Counted from the stretch's first letter, positions 19,174-29,033 are shown. The stretch: DNA of 64,000 nt from Leptospira kanakyensis (GCF_004769235.1 NZ_RQFG01000010.1:1-64000), one strand, 5' to 3'. Numbers and translations: made by a program. The notes: generated by a model from the sequence alone, not told the origin.

Positions 19174-19958
19174 GACTCCCCTCCTTCTAACAATTCACGG
19201 TGTTTGCGTAAACGCTCAAGGCCTTCTTTCGCTTTCCTTTGGATCTCTGCTGCCCCATCAAATTCCAAACTTTCCATTTTGGAGGGATTGATGCGGATTT
19301 TTCTTTGCGCCTTGGATTGTAAACTTTCAAGAACGGTTTCTAAAAAATTGGGAACGTAAGGATCCGCTTCTTCTTTCATTTTTTGGATTTGAGATTTTTC
19401 ATCAGGAGCGGTCACTTCCGTAAGCAAACTCACAGAACCATCCGCAACACCGAGCACCAGTGTACGTCCCCCCACCTCTATGATTTGCACAGATTGGGTG
19501 GCAGTAAGTGGCAAACTAGACAAAACCTTCATAAACCCTTTTACAGGGTATTTGGCAGATTTTGTTTTCTGCATCTGCAAGATGAGGTAATAACCTGCGC
19601 CTACAAGGATCGCGAGAACAAATAAAATTTTAAGTAAAATCCAAGTGGCAGAAGGAGAATCATCTGGGTTTTCTGCATATCTTTCTTGGATTAAATTGGT
19701 TCCTTCGGATTCCTTAGAAACTTCACCCGCATTCGCCTTGTTAGAATTAGTGGATCCATTTTGTGTCGGACTAGAAGTAGAAGAAGATCCATCGGTAGGT
19801 TTGGATTTTGATTCCCCTAATTCTTGGCGAAGGATTTGATCCAATTCTTTAGTTTCTACATTTTGGGAAACAAGAGGAGAAATAGCCAAAACAAGGATCA
19901 GGCAAAAGTACATAACTTGCCCCTTTTGTTTTAAACTTTTCTGAATGCTTCTAATCAT
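19170..19958 (-). CDS. fliO: FliO-like flagellar export assembly protein
   Basis: FliO helps FliP assemble. This 262-aa protein has a cleavable-type signal helix (about 16-32), a Ser/Thr/Asn-rich linker, and one membrane helix (about 104-125). The cytoplasmic segment has [24 protein letters not shown], the FliO hallmark. Position between fliN and fliP, with ATGA overlaps on both sides, supports the call. It is longer than the E. coli protein because of the periplasmic linker and the C-terminal tail. Confidence 0.9.
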   Translation of the reverse strand: MIRSIQKSLKQKGQVMYFCLILVLAISPLVSQNVETKELDQILRQELGESKSKPTDGSSSTSSPTQNGSTNSNKANAGEVSKESEGTNLIQERYAENPDDSPSATWILLKILFVLAILVGAGYYLILQMQKTKSAKYPVKGFMKVLSSLPLTATQSVQIIEVGGRTLVLGVADGSVSLLTEVTAPDEKSQIQKMKEEADPYVPNFLETVLESLQSKAQRKIRINPSKMESLEFDGAAEIQRKAKEGLERLRKHRELLEGGES

Positions 19959-21025
19959 TTCTCGCCTTTGAGTCTGTCCGTAGGACTTACGATATCGGTA
20001 ACACGAACCCCAAAGTTTTCATCGATGACCACAACCTCACCCTTTGCAATGAGTTTGCCGTTCACAAGTAAATCCACTGGCTCACCAGCTAACTTATCTA
20101 GTTCGATGATGGAACCTTCACCCAAACCCAAAATGTCTTTGATGTACATTTTGGTTCGTCCCAGCTCCACAGTCAGTGCCATTTGCACATCCATCAGTAG
20201 ATTGAGATTGGTTTGTCCAGGGCCACCACCAGCTGTGGCGAGAGATGGAAAATTGACACCTTTGATTCCAACAGATCCTTGGCCACCACCCATTCCCATA
20301 TTGGGTTGCATGTTGACATTCATTCCACCGGACTGTTGTTGTTGTTTTTGGCCCCCACCCTTTTGGATATCCAGGATTGAGTTTGCCATAGACAATGCGA
20401 TAACATAATATACTTTAAAAGAACCAACACCATCAATATTTAAACTGAGTGATGTTTTCACCAAACTATTGTCATCTGGTAGTTGCAAATCTCGACCGGA
20501 ATTGACGAGTGCAATTTCTGGAGGGCTACCGGACATGGTGCCACCAAGTTTCATTCCAATTTGTGCGGTAACAGTTCCAAGAATTGGTGCTAAAGAATCT
20601 TTTAAGGTTTGGAGTTGGGCGTTGTCAAGTTGGCCTGGAGGAGTCATTCCTCCCATCATCACACCCGCAATTTTAGCTGCGTTTTCTTGGGCCATGATGA
20701 GGCAAACTCGTCCCGCCAAACTTCCGCTAATTGTTGAGAATAAACTAACAGATTTGCTACCAAGTTCTTTTTGGATATCGGCAGAGGAGCTCGATTCGGT
20801 GGCAGGGTTCATAAAACGAGTATTTTTTGCCAAGATCGTGCCAAGTGTGTTCCCCGCCACCTGGAATGCAGAGCCGATCACATCAGAAATAATGTCGCGG
20901 TCAATAGGAGATAGGTTGTCCGATGACGAACTTGCGGCGCCACTTAAAGAAGAGAGGTCGAATGTATCATCCGCGCCTTGTAGTAATGCGTCTATCTCGT
21001 CTTGTGAGAGTGAACCTTCACCCAT
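19955..21025 (-). CDS. fliN: Flagellar switch protein FliN/FliY with CheC-like domain
   Basis: The 356-aa protein is a C-ring component. It begins with LSQDEIDALLQG (residues 6-17), the CheY-binding motif usual in FliM and FliY. A CheC-like middle domain (about 40-215) follows. Next come a glutamine/glycine/methionine-rich linker (about 224-255) and a C-terminal SpoA domain (about 275-350) with LMDVQMALTVELGRTKM. This is the FliY layout, although the gene is usually named fliN in spirochaetes. It is the first gene of the flagellar export run here. Confidence 0.92.
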   Translation of the reverse strand: MGEGSLSQDEIDALLQGADDTFDLSSLSGAASSSSDNLSPIDRDIISDVIGSAFQVAGNTLGTILAKNTRFMNPATESSSSADIQKELGSKSVSLFSTISGSLAGRVCLIMAQENAAKIAGVMMGGMTPPGQLDNAQLQTLKDSLAPILGTVTAQIGMKLGGTMSGSPPEIALVNSGRDLQLPDDNSLVKTSLSLNIDGVGSFKVYYVIALSMANSILDIQKGGGQKQQQQSGGMNVNMQPNMGMGGGQGSVGIKGVNFPSLATAGGGPGQTNLNLLMDVQMALTVELGRTKMYIKDILGLGEGSIIELDKLAGEPVDLLVNGKLIAKGEVVVIDENFGVRVTDIVSPTDRLKGEK

Positions 21026-21073
21026 ACCCTTTTATCTCCGGAAAAACTTAGGATAATGAGACATAATATGAAT

Positions 21074-21111
21074 CTTTTTGTCACTCAGTTTTTTTCCGAA
21101 TTGACAAAAAG
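21074..21111. other. Inverted repeat between DUF971 and fliN genes
   Basis: CTTTTTGTC (21074-21082) and GACAAAAAG (21103-21111) are perfect inverse complements in the 95-base gap. No T-run follows on the minus strand. It may be a weak terminator of the decarboxylase/DUF971 genes or part of the flagellar promoter region. Confidence 0.35.
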
Positions 21112-21120
21112 TATAAGGAA

Positions 21121-21444
21121 TCAGTCAAAAGCGCTTTCGAATCCATCGGCATAGGCCCGAAGGTTGTCGTAGGAGTAAATTCCCGTGTTGTGGTAGTCGC
21201 TCCAGACGATGGAAATCGCATACCGGCCCACTTTTGTCCATGACAAGAGTTTGATGGACTGGATATGGCCCGTTGCATCCCCTACTTTCCCTCCATGTCC
21301 CCCGCGACAAGTGGCACAAGGGCATTTTTTACGAAGGTCCAGAAGGGAATACTTCGACCCATGGCCATCCTTCCATTCGATATAGAGAGAATCGTCATCG
21401 AAAGAAATTTCCTTAGGGAAGGTGGCAAGTTGCGAGTTTGGCAT
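21121..21444 (-). CDS. DUF971 family protein
   Basis: The 107-aa protein matches DUF971 (gamma-butyrobetaine hydroxylase N-terminal-like). It has a LYIEWKDGHGSKYSLLDLR start, a CPCATC cysteine cluster near 41-46 and a YAISIVWSDYHNTGIYSYDNLR end. The cluster probably binds zinc or an iron-sulfur centre. In other bacteria such proteins are linked with iron-sulfur cluster handling. It starts one base after the transporter-decarboxylase gene and is probably translated from the same message. Confidence 0.88.
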   Translation of the reverse strand: MPNSQLATFPKEISFDDDSLYIEWKDGHGSKYSLLDLRKKCPCATCRGGHGGKVGDATGHIQSIKLLSWTKVGRYAISIVWSDYHNTGIYSYDNLRAYADGFESAFD

Positions 21445-21445
21445 A

Positions 21446-23692
21446 TTAGGCTTTTACCGGCAGTTTGGTCGTTTTGGATCGAAAGTTTCCAACCGTGGTT
21501 CCGTATTGAATTTTGTCACCAAGGGCTATGTTTGTCAAGTCGATGGTGTCATTTTCAAACACAAGAATGACGGTAGAGCCCATCTCGAACCGGCCAAGCT
21601 CTGATCCTTTGTCGATCATAATGGATACGTCTTTGTAATGGTGTTCCTTCGCAAAACGAATCCAGTTGTTTGTCACAATTTTGTTATCATAGGTAACACG
21701 GATTTTTCCAACGTTGGATGCCCCAACTTTGATGACGGCAATTTTACCGTATTCGGTCTGTAAGAAGGTGATGAGCCTCTCGTTTTTCGGGAAGAGTCCG
21801 CGAATGTTGAGAACCGCCAGATCATTGACTGGGAAAAGTTTTCCAGGTTCATAATAATAACCTAAAATTTGGCCAGCAAACGGACTATGGATGCGGTGGT
21901 AATCCTGAGGTGATAAATAAAAGGTGATGTATTTTCCGTTAGTGAAATATGGATAGTATTTCTCGGAACCTAACAATTCTTTTACGGAGTAATCAATCCC
22001 TTTGGCCTGGATGATTGTTGATTGGTTGATATTTCCAAAACTTGTAATTTTGGAGTCCGTTGGAGAAACCACTGCATTGGCGGCTGAATCGATGATCCTT
22101 GCTTCCGCACGAAGGGCACGAGTAAAAAACTGATTGAGTGATGCGTATTCTTTAATTTCCAACTCGGCTTCACTTAAATTAATTTTGTATGCCTTTGCGA
22201 ATGCCTTTAAAATCGGAATCATCATAAACCGTGGCATCTGGAACATGGAGAAGTAACCAAACAGTTTGGAGATCAGGTTTTTAGGAAGGAGTGTTAGAAA
22301 CAAAAGATAAATATCTTTAAATATTTCGTATCTTGCACCTGACTCAGAAAGGTATTTTTTAAGTTCAAAATTGGCCGATTTCCCAAGTAACATAAGGGAA
22401 ACTAACAGAGGAATGCTTGTGATGACAGCAGCAATATAACCCCAATGCATTACGATACTAAGGACATCGATTCCATATTTTGTATAAAGATAAGCAAAGC
22501 CAAGTGTTGAACCGATGAACAACATTCTAAAAAAATTGGCAAACTTTTCACCAAATACATAAAATGCATTTTGTTCTCCGCTATAAAACCAACCAGCAAG
22601 GCTCAAAATTCCAAAACATAAAAAAGAAACAAAAAACAAAATTGCAGGTAAAGATTCTTTTTGTTCTAAAATTCGATTAGGGAAAGCCAAAATGGTTTCT
22701 AAATTAACAGCTCCATACGAATACAAAACAAATCCAACAAGAGTGGCCATCACAAATCCTTCAAAGAAGGAAGCAAGCATACTCACTAATCCTTGTTTTG
22801 CGGCGTAATCAGTGCGAACCACACCTGCGATTCCAGAAGATTTACCAACAGCCGTTTCCGTAGACAAAAAGAAGGTACTCAAAGATGCGGAAAGTGCTCG
22901 CAAAATTCCAAAAGCACCACCACCTTGCAGCGCTTTGATGGAAAATGCTTCTTTTGTAACATCAGATAAAAATCCAAAAAAAGAAATCATCCCACCAGAA
23001 AACAAGGACACATATCCAAAAATAAAAAGAATGATACCAATGGGCGCTAAAATGGAAGCCGCCCTACCCACACGCCTAACTCCCCCAATCACTATAAAAA
23101 GTAAAATGACTGAAATGGAGATGGGGCCGGAAAGTCCGGAGAGATTTAATCCTTCCTTTGTGATATAAGTCAGTCCAACAAAAGGAAAAATTCCACCAAA
23201 CAAAAGTACTGTGACCAGACTTGCCAATGAAAAAGCTACGGCAAGCCACTTAGCTCGTAATGCTTTTTCGATAAAATACATGGGGCCAGAAAGATAACGC
23301 CCACTAGGGAGTTGGTTTCTAAATTTTACAGCAAGTGTCGAGGACACAAAACGAATGGGCATCACAAACAAACTCATCACCCAAATCCAAAAGAGAACGC
23401 CAATTCCACCATAGGCGATGGCAAGGGCTGTTCCAATGACAGAACCGAGAAGGAGGGAAGATCCAATGCCCGCAAAGAAGGCTTGCGAATGTACGAGTTG
23501 GCCCTTGGAACCTTTGAAGTCCATATTCCCCGTAAGGATTTTGAGAGCTAAAAAGAGAAAACGAATTTGCGGAAATCCTAACCGAAAGCTCAAATAAATG
23601 GAGGCGATCAGGATGAGATAGAAATAAGGGCTGAGAATGTCAGATCCTAAAATCAGATTAAACTTAGATCCGTTTTGAAAGAGTGTTTCCAT
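21446..23692 (-). CDS. Fusion of AGCS amino-acid:cation symporter and phosphatidylserine decarboxylase
   Basis: This 748-aa protein joins two families. Residues 1 to about 465 are polytopic, with about 11 membrane helices, and match the alanine/glycine:cation symporter (AGCS) family; [12 protein letters not shown] near 135 is its signature. Residues from about 480 are a phosphatidylserine decarboxylase. They show [17 protein letters not shown], the [11 protein letters not shown] motif, and the self-cleavage site GST at 705-707 within a [12 protein letters not shown] segment. The decarboxylase turns phosphatidylserine into phosphatidylethanolamine. The fused transporter may supply serine or a related amino acid; this is inference. 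The frame is continuous with no sign of a frameshift. Confidence 0.9.
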   Translation of the reverse strand: METLFQNGSKFNLILGSDILSPYFYLILIASIYLSFRLGFPQIRFLFLALKILTGNMDFKGSKGQLVHSQAFFAGIGSSLLLGSVIGTALAIAYGGIGVLFWIWVMSLFVMPIRFVSSTLAVKFRNQLPSGRYLSGPMYFIEKALRAKWLAVAFSLASLVTVLLFGGIFPFVGLTYITKEGLNLSGLSGPISISVILLFIVIGGVRRVGRAASILAPIGIILFIFGYVSLFSGGMISFFGFLSDVTKEAFSIKALQGGGAFGILRALSASLSTFFLSTETAVGKSSGIAGVVRTDYAAKQGLVSMLASFFEGFVMATLVGFVLYSYGAVNLETILAFPNRILEQKESLPAILFFVSFLCFGILSLAGWFYSGEQNAFYVFGEKFANFFRMLFIGSTLGFAYLYTKYGIDVLSIVMHWGYIAAVITSIPLLVSLMLLGKSANFELKKYLSESGARYEIFKDIYLLFLTLLPKNLISKLFGYFSMFQMPRFMMIPILKAFAKAYKINLSEAELEIKEYASLNQFFTRALRAEARIIDSAANAVVSPTDSKITSFGNINQSTIIQAKGIDYSVKELLGSEKYYPYFTNGKYITFYLSPQDYHRIHSPFAGQILGYYYEPGKLFPVNDLAVLNIRGLFPKNERLITFLQTEYGKIAVIKVGASNVGKIRVTYDNKIVTNNWIRFAKEHHYKDVSIMIDKGSELGRFEMGSTVILVFENDTIDLTNIALGDKIQYGTTVGNFRSKTTKLPVKA

Positions 23693-23727
23693 ATTGGTTC
23701 TTCCTCACGAAATTGGATGAAATTGTT

Positions 23728-24552
23728 ATGTCAAGATGTATTGTGATTCTCCCGTTTCTGGTTTTTATGATTTCTTCCGTTGCCCTTGGCTCTTTAAATG
23801 CAGAACCTTCGGGGATCGAGGTGGGAATGAGGTATGGAACCGGAGAAAGAGTTCCCGGTCGTTTTGATGGAGACCTGAAACAATTTTCTTCCACCTTTAA
23901 CCCTCTTATTTTTTCCAGTGTCAGTTTGAACGGCGGTAAATCAACAAACCTCTATGAAGGATTTGTTCGGTTCCTTTTGGATTCACGTTCAAGGGTGGGT
24001 TTTGTGGTTGGTCGAAATGACTGGCAGATGCTCCAATTAACAGAAGTTACAAGCGATCTTTATTATACAAAACTTCGTTCGGAAATATATTCCTATCATG
24101 TCCTCGGGATGTATTATTTTACCATGCCTATCTTTCGCAATTGGGAATGGGAAAATGGACTTGGGGTGGGTTTTACTTCTGCGGATTGGAACATTTGGGG
24201 TTACTCCATTGGGGAAGCCGCTCCGAACACCAGATATTACAACCAAAGAGGGAGATTGAGAGGGAGTGGACTTGCCTACCGTGTAGAAACCGCCATCAAT
24301 CGAAGGTTATACGAAGATACTTTTTTTCAAATTGGACTTGGATACCACCATGTCGCCATTGATAAGTTTAGCGGGAACTACAATGGGGAAATGTCGAGTT
24401 TTTATATTCGAGCTGATGGACGGGTAGGAGTGATTGATGATACGAGAATCATTGATGCCACTGTGAGCACTGCACAAACTTTTAGAAGGTTGGATATGAA
24501 TTCGGGATCATGGGTTCTTTATTTTTCAGTGTTCCAAAGGTTTTTAGATTGA
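23728..24552 (+). CDS. Putative outer-membrane or exported protein, unknown function
   Basis: ATG at 23728 gives a clear signal peptide (about residues 1-26, ending LGSLNA). An upstream in-frame ATG at 23683 would overlap the divergent symporter gene and bury the signal. The mature part alternates short polar and aromatic beta-strand segments with glycines. It ends in an aromatic-rich strand (WVLYFSVFQRFLD), as in small outer-membrane beta-barrels. No family can be named. Confidence 0.65.
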   Translation: MSRCIVILPFLVFMISSVALGSLNAEPSGIEVGMRYGTGERVPGRFDGDLKQFSSTFNPLIFSSVSLNGGKSTNLYEGFVRFLLDSRSRVGFVVGRNDWQMLQLTEVTSDLYYTKLRSEIYSYHVLGMYYFTMPIFRNWEWENGLGVGFTSADWNIWGYSIGEAAPNTRYYNQRGRLRGSGLAYRVETAINRRLYEDTFFQIGLGYHHVAIDKFSGNYNGEMSSFYIRADGRVGVIDDTRIIDATVSTAQTFRRLDMNSGSWVLYFSVFQRFLD

Positions 24553-24591
24553 CGATCCTTCTAGAGAAGTATCATGCTTTAAGAAAATTAC

Positions 24592-24831
24592 ATGAAATCC
24601 TCTAAAATCATTACCATTGGTATTAAAGAATTGGCTCACCAAAAAGTCATCCTTGCCGCTTGGTATAACTTTCTAAAAGAAAACTTCGATGCAAAAAAAG
24701 TTTCTGCGGAAGAATTCACCCAGTATCTACAGGCACATGTGATGTATGATTTGGACAAAGATCAAATTGAATTGATGTTGTCTGGATCGGAACCTCTTTT
24801 AGAAGATTTCAAAAAGTCAATTTTTGGATGA
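24592..24831 (+). CDS. Small conserved-looking protein, unknown function
   Basis: The 79-aa protein is predicted helical and charged, with no signal or membrane helix. It begins with a beta segment (IITIGIKELAHQK) and ends in an acidic helix. Its stop overlaps the next gene's ATG by four bases (ATGA), which supports real translation and coupling to the ArsC-like protein. The function is unknown. Confidence 0.6.
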   Translation: MKSSKIITIGIKELAHQKVILAAWYNFLKENFDAKKVSAEEFTQYLQAHVMYDLDKDQIELMLSGSEPLLEDFKKSIFG

Positions 24832-25175
24832 ACCTCCAAATCTTCGGAACCAAAAAATGTAAAGACTCAAAGAAGGCGCAAATGTTCTTCCAAGAGCGAC
24901 GCGTAAATTTTCAGTTTATCAACCTCCAAGAAAAAGAAATGAGCAAAGGGGAACTCAGATCCATCTTAGGAAGTGTAAAATTGGATGATCTGATCGATAC
25001 AGAATCAAAGGTTTACGAGGACAAAAATCTAAAATATATGTTATACGATAAAGAAGAGGCCCTACTCACGAACCCCCTTCTCTTCAAAACACCAATCGTA
25101 AGAGATGGCAAACGCGCCACCATTGGATTTGTTCCTGAAATTTGGAAACAATGGATCTTAGAATCTAAAAAATAA
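24828..25175 (+). CDS. ArsC/Spx-family thioredoxin-fold protein
   Basis: The 115-aa protein matches the ArsC/Spx family. Seen are LQIFGTKKCKDSKKA (CxxS with Cys11), FINLQEKEMSKGEL, a YMLYDKEEALL segment, LLFKTPIVRDGKRATIGF near the end, and the usual length. ArsC members reduce arsenate with a single N-terminal cysteine; Spx members bind RNA polymerase. The arginines needed for arsenate binding are not obvious, so a YffB-like thiol-redox role is as likely. It is translationally coupled to the genes on both sides. Confidence 0.8.
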   Translation: MNLQIFGTKKCKDSKKAQMFFQERRVNFQFINLQEKEMSKGELRSILGSVKLDDLIDTESKVYEDKNLKYMLYDKEEALLTNPLLFKTPIVRDGKRATIGFVPEIWKQWILESKK

Positions 25176-25595
25176 ATGTTCGAAACAGTTGCCCAGTCGG
25201 TAATTCACAAACCTGTGAAAGATGTGTTTGCGTATGTGCGAAATATGCAGAACCAAAGTATATACAATTCCAGTATCATTTCTTCGGAAGTGATGAATGG
25301 AGAAGCAACAGAATACAGAGTCAAAATCGATTTAGGGATTCTCAATTTAACAGAAACATATGTGATTCAAGAAATCATAGAAAACAAACTGATTGTTGCT
25401 AGTTGCAAATCGAATGCGATGACATTTACCGATAGTTATGAATTTTCTGATTCTAACGGTGATTGCCTACTCATCGTCAAAGACAAAATGGAACTCAAAG
25501 GCCTTTTTAAACTGAGTGAAGGGATTGTAAAAATGAACCTAAAAACTCAGATGAATCAAAACTTACTTTCTTTAAAAAAAATTCTAGAATCTTAA
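25176..25595 (+). CDS. SRPBCC/polyketide cyclase-like small-ligand binding protein
   Basis: This 139-aa soluble protein begins with VAQSVIHKPVKDVFAYVRNM, the typical opening of the START/SRPBCC fold (IxxPxxxVFxyV). It continues with alternating strands and ends in a long helix. Members bind hydrophobic ligands or act as aromatase/cyclase-type proteins. Its ATG directly follows the stop of the ArsC-like gene, so the three small genes form one unit. No specific ligand can be given. Confidence 0.75.
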   Translation: MFETVAQSVIHKPVKDVFAYVRNMQNQSIYNSSIISSEVMNGEATEYRVKIDLGILNLTETYVIQEIIENKLIVASCKSNAMTFTDSYEFSDSNGDCLLIVKDKMELKGLFKLSEGIVKMNLKTQMNQNLLSLKKILES

Positions 25596-25598
25596 ACG

Positions 25599-26618
25599 TT
25601 AACTTCCTTCTTTTTTCTGTTTCGAAAAACCCTTTACCACATCTGGTAAAAACGGGAGAGAACTATTGATCCGATGCATTTCTAATGCAGGCCTAGCCGG
25701 AATTCCAAAATAAACTGTTTTTTCTTTGGAATCTTCTGCTAGTCCAGAAAGCCCCAAAAGAATGGATCCTTTTTTCATCGTTAAGTGTTCCGCCACTGCC
25801 GATTGGCCAGCAAGAAAACACCCATCTTCAATGGTCACTGATCCTGCAAGTACCGTTGCTCCCGCGATGTACACATAATTCCCTACACGACAATTATGGC
25901 CCACATGTACATGGTCATCAAATTTAGTAAAATTTCCAATGGTTGTTGATTCCAGAGCAGCACGATCTACCGTACAATGTGCACCCATTTCAACATCATC
26001 GCCAATAATTACGTTTCCAATTTGTGGAACCTTATAACGAACGCCCGCATAATCATAAAAACCAAAACCATCGGCTCCAATCACAGTGTTCGAATGGATC
26101 AAATTTCTTTTTCCTAACTTACAATTGTAATAAACAACTACCCCTGATTTTATTACAGTTTCTTCACCAACCTCGACGTTTGGTTCCAAAACTACATTGG
26201 GATGAATGACGGCCCGGTCACCGATAACAACATTTTCTTGAATGACGACAAAATCCATGATAGTGACATCTTTACCAAGTTTGGCGGTAGGATGAACACT
26301 TGCTTTCGTAGAGATAGAAACCTCACTTTTGGGTTTCTTTTCGAATAAAGAAATGACCTGAATGAATTTTACCTTGGAACCTTCTTCGGGAACTATAATG
26401 GCATTCGGGAATGAGGAAGCTAAAGAATCAATGGTAAGCGCAATTTTTACATCTGCCGATTTTTTGTGTTTGGCTAAATACTTTTTAGAAGCCACATAAT
26501 AAATGCTACTAGGATCTACTGGTGTGTGGTGTTCCAAATCTTTGATACCACTAATTTCCAAATCACCAGAACCGGTGAAACTTGCACCTAATCGTTCAGC
26601 CAAATCTTTCAGTTTCAT
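25599..26618 (-). CDS. lpxD: UDP-3-O-(3-hydroxyacyl)glucosamine N-acyltransferase LpxD
   Basis: LpxD adds the second 3-hydroxyacyl chain in lipid A synthesis, using acyl-ACP. The N-terminal uridine-binding domain covers about residues 1-95. A left-handed beta-helix of hexapeptide repeats follows (about 100-270), with the catalytic histidine in HVGHNCRVG near 240. The 339-aa length is standard. In Leptospira this family acts on an amino-sugar variant, and more than one LpxD copy may exist. The gene is convergent with the SRPBCC gene (3-base gap) and divergent from the OmpA-like gene. Confidence 0.92.
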   Translation of the reverse strand: MKLKDLAERLGASFTGSGDLEISGIKDLEHHTPVDPSSIYYVASKKYLAKHKKSADVKIALTIDSLASSFPNAIIVPEEGSKVKFIQVISLFEKKPKSEVSISTKASVHPTAKLGKDVTIMDFVVIQENVVIGDRAVIHPNVVLEPNVEVGEETVIKSGVVVYYNCKLGKRNLIHSNTVIGADGFGFYDYAGVRYKVPQIGNVIIGDDVEMGAHCTVDRAALESTTIGNFTKFDDHVHVGHNCRVGNYVYIAGATVLAGSVTIEDGCFLAGQSAVAEHLTMKKGSILLGLSGLAEDSKEKTVYFGIPARPALEMHRINSSLPFLPDVVKGFSKQKKEGS

Positions 26619-26720
26619 TGATACACCTTAGACTTGAAAACTACTTGGAAGGGACATATTTCAATCACAAATTTAAAATCTATCGTATTGGAATTTTTCC
26701 AAACATCCGATGATCATAAT

Positions 26721-27197
26721 ATGTACTATCAAAAACTAAACAAGAGCCTTCGTTTGCTTTTGTTAACTTACACTGTTCAATATTTTTTGTTCACAAATGC
26801 ATTGGTAGCACAGGAAGGAGTGGTTTTCGAAAACCCTTATAAAAAAACTGAAACTCTATCCGAACAAAAATCATTTACCATTTATTTTGCAAAAGATTCT
26901 TCAAAAATACCAAAATCGGATTTAGTTCGATTACAAAATACTGCAGATTTTCTAAATCAGAATCGAAATTATGAAGTTGATATTCATGCACATGCAAATG
27001 AAGGGAAAAATGCAGCAACCGATTTGATCGTTAGTGAAAAAAGATCTTTAGAGGTGGAACGTTTTTTACTAATTCATTTTGTAGAACCAAACCAAATTAG
27101 AAGATTATTTTTTGGGAATTCCAAATCACCAAACAAAACAAAAGAACACCAAACACTAAATCGGCGAGTAGAAATTAACGTAAAACCGATTCAATAA
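26721..27197 (+). CDS. OmpA-like domain protein
   Basis: ATG at 26721 gives a signal-type helix (about residues 10-30, ending in ALVAQ). A TTG at 26634 would add 29 residues without a better ribosome site. The rest is an OmpA-like peptidoglycan-binding domain, with FTIYFAKDSSKIPKSDL near 50-66, a VDIHAHANEG strand-turn, and the NRRVEI ending. It probably binds peptidoglycan in the periplasm. Its end overlaps the convergent glycosyltransferase gene by 7 bases. Confidence 0.75.
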   Translation: MYYQKLNKSLRLLLLTYTVQYFLFTNALVAQEGVVFENPYKKTETLSEQKSFTIYFAKDSSKIPKSDLVRLQNTADFLNQNRNYEVDIHAHANEGKNAATDLIVSEKRSLEVERFLLIHFVEPNQIRRLFFGNSKSPNKTKEHQTLNRRVEINVKPIQ

Positions 27198-27790
27198 TCG
27201 GATCCTTTCCAAAATTTTAAATCATCGATATCGTCGATATCACCTAGTTCATCCATTAACGAATAGGTTTTGTTTTCTTTTTTTATGGAATCAATGGTCA
27301 AAGAAAGAACGTCTTTTGTACTCCACGGAATCGAATGAAAGAGAAAAGGCGAAACCTCTTTCATTCCAAGAAGATAATAACCTCCATCCCGAGCAGGACC
27401 AATCACAAAGTCTGACTCATCGAGTTTTTTGTAAGCATCGAGTAAAATACTTTCCTTTAAATAAGGGCAATCCGTTCCAATGATGAGAATCTTTTTGGCT
27501 CCCCTTTGAAACTCTTTTCGAAAAGCCACTTCCATTTTAAAACCAAGATCTCCTTTTTCCTGGACTTCATTTTCAAACCCAAACCCAAAATCATATAATG
27601 GATTTTCTTTTAGATGATCCCAATACACTATTTTTTTAATACTGAGTTTTGATGTGACGGCAACTGTGATTTTAAGTAACTCGAAATATATCTTTAATGT
27701 TTTTTCCTCTCCAATGGTAACAGAAAGGCGAGTTTTCACTTTCCCCAATTCAGGTTGTTTGGCGAAGATAATTAATTTGTTTGAATCCAT
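27191..27790 (-). CDS. DUF2064/TIGR04282-like glycosyltransferase
   Basis: The 199-aa protein starts with KLIIFAKQPELGKVKTRL. It contains IGTDCPYL near 103 and the GPARDGGYYLLGM segment near 132, the pattern of the DUF2064 (TIGR04282) nucleotidyltransferase-like glycosyltransferases. Its start overlaps the preceding membrane-protein gene by 41 bases, so the three glycosylation genes form a tight operon. The sugar and acceptor are unknown. Arsenosugar genes often linked to this family are not seen here. Confidence 0.82.
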   Translation of the reverse strand: MDSNKLIIFAKQPELGKVKTRLSVTIGEEKTLKIYFELLKITVAVTSKLSIKKIVYWDHLKENPLYDFGFGFENEVQEKGDLGFKMEVAFRKEFQRGAKKILIIGTDCPYLKESILLDAYKKLDESDFVIGPARDGGYYLLGMKEVSPFLFHSIPWSTKDVLSLTIDSIKKENKTYSLMDELGDIDDIDDLKFWKGSDY

Positions 27791-29033
27791 AATAACCTAA
27801 AACTAAAATTGAAACCAACCAATGGATATATACAAAACGACTATCAACATACAATCCATAAGATAAAAAAGCAATAAAAGTGACAGCGACAACCAACTCT
27901 TCATTTTTCTGAGTGTATAAAACAAAAAATACCCAAGGAATCCAATACCAAGGATGGATCACTGGTGAAAACAAAAGGAACAATGAATAAATAATCAAAA
28001 ATCGAACTGGTAATTCAAAGTTTCGAAACATTCCCTTTTGGAAACAGAAGAAATAAAGAACACTCACTACCACAAACGATATAATTCCAGAAAGATATTC
28101 CCCCTGGAATGGGTATAAAATAAAATAGAAGAAGGGTTCAAATAAACCGGCAAATCGAAAGGAATGAAAGAATAACCCTAAGCCTACACTTCCTTGTAAA
28201 AACAAATCAGAAAACACTGTTACTTTCCAAATCAAAAGGGAAAACATGGTGATTAAAAAAAGACTAACTAATGCTTTACGATCTCCCCGGAACCCAAAAA
28301 CCAAAAGGAAAAAATTGAACTTTAATTGAGTCAAAAGAAAAAAAGAACCAATCTTTTTAACAGTAGATTTAGATAAAAACAAAAGAAGACTACCCGTAAC
28401 CAAAAGAATTTCGGGATGCATTTGAGAAATTCCTTCAAGAATCACAATTGGATTTCCAAAGTACAACCAATACACTCCTTTGGAAAGGTCAGGGTATAAT
28501 TTTCTGATTAGAAACAAATTCAAAACATCGAACAAAATAAATAAAATTTGTACCCCTAAAAAACTATTTTGAACTAGAGACCCAAGAATTGTCCCTAAAG
28601 CAAAAAAACACTGTAATAACAATGGATACACAGAATAATAACTTGGACTATTCATATTGGATAAAAGAAAATCCAACCCAAACGAAGTTGTATCCACAAA
28701 TTCAATCAGTTGCTTTGGAGTATATAAATAGGGAGAAATTCCTTCTAAAAATATTTTCGCATCAAAAAGATAACGGTAAACATCATCGCTCCATACGGGA
28801 GGGGCCCCCACCACAACTAGACGTAAAAAAATGGCATACGTTAGGAAACAACGAAATCCATTTCCAAAGATAGAAAGAATATCTTTCAAAAAGTAAAAGT
28901 ATATAGGTAATATCAAAGAAATCACAAGAATGATACCAAAGTCATTCCGATTTCCAAAATGAACGGATCCAAAAAGCAATACCGGGTAAAGAATCAAAAG
29001 TATTACTTTTGTTAGTTTATTTTTTATGGGCAC
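27750..29033 (-). CDS. Polytopic GT-C-type membrane glycosyltransferase
   Basis: This is a large hydrophobic protein with about ten membrane helices. The first outer loop has the acidic pair in PPVWSDDVYRYLFDAK, as in GT-C transferases that use lipid-linked sugar donors. GTG at 29033 (VPIKNKL...) is taken as the start; it lies inside the end of the preceding GT2 gene. An upstream frame to 29126 would overlap that gene by 110 bases. It resembles the protein at 32599-33915, sharing the PPVWxDD..RYL...GxSPY pattern. With the GT2 gene making a lipid-linked donor, this one could use it. Confidence 0.72.
   Translation of the reverse strand: MPIKNKLTKVILLILYPVLLFGSVHFGNRNDFGIILVISLILPIYFYFLKDILSIFGNGFRCFLTYAIFLRLVVVGAPPVWSDDVYRYLFDAKIFLEGISPYLYTPKQLIEFVDTTSFGLDFLLSNMNSPSYYSVYPLLLQCFFALGTILGSLVQNSFLGVQILFILFDVLNLFLIRKLYPDLSKGVYWLYFGNPIVILEGISQMHPEILLVTGSLLLFLSKSTVKKIGSFFLLTQLKFNFFLLVFGFRGDRKALVSLFLITMFSLLIWKVTVFSDLFLQGSVGLGLFFHSFRFAGLFEPFFYFILYPFQGEYLSGIISFVVVSVLYFFCFQKGMFRNFELPVRFLIIYSLFLLFSPVIHPWYWIPWVFFVLYTQKNEELVVAVTFIAFLSYGLYVDSRFVYIHWLVSILVLGYYGFKQINYLRQTT

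Noticed and set aside
24828..25175. A dedicated arsenate reductase call for the ArsC/Spx-like gene
   Set aside because: No arsenic-resistance genes lie nearby and the arsenate-binding arginines are not clear, so only the family name was used.
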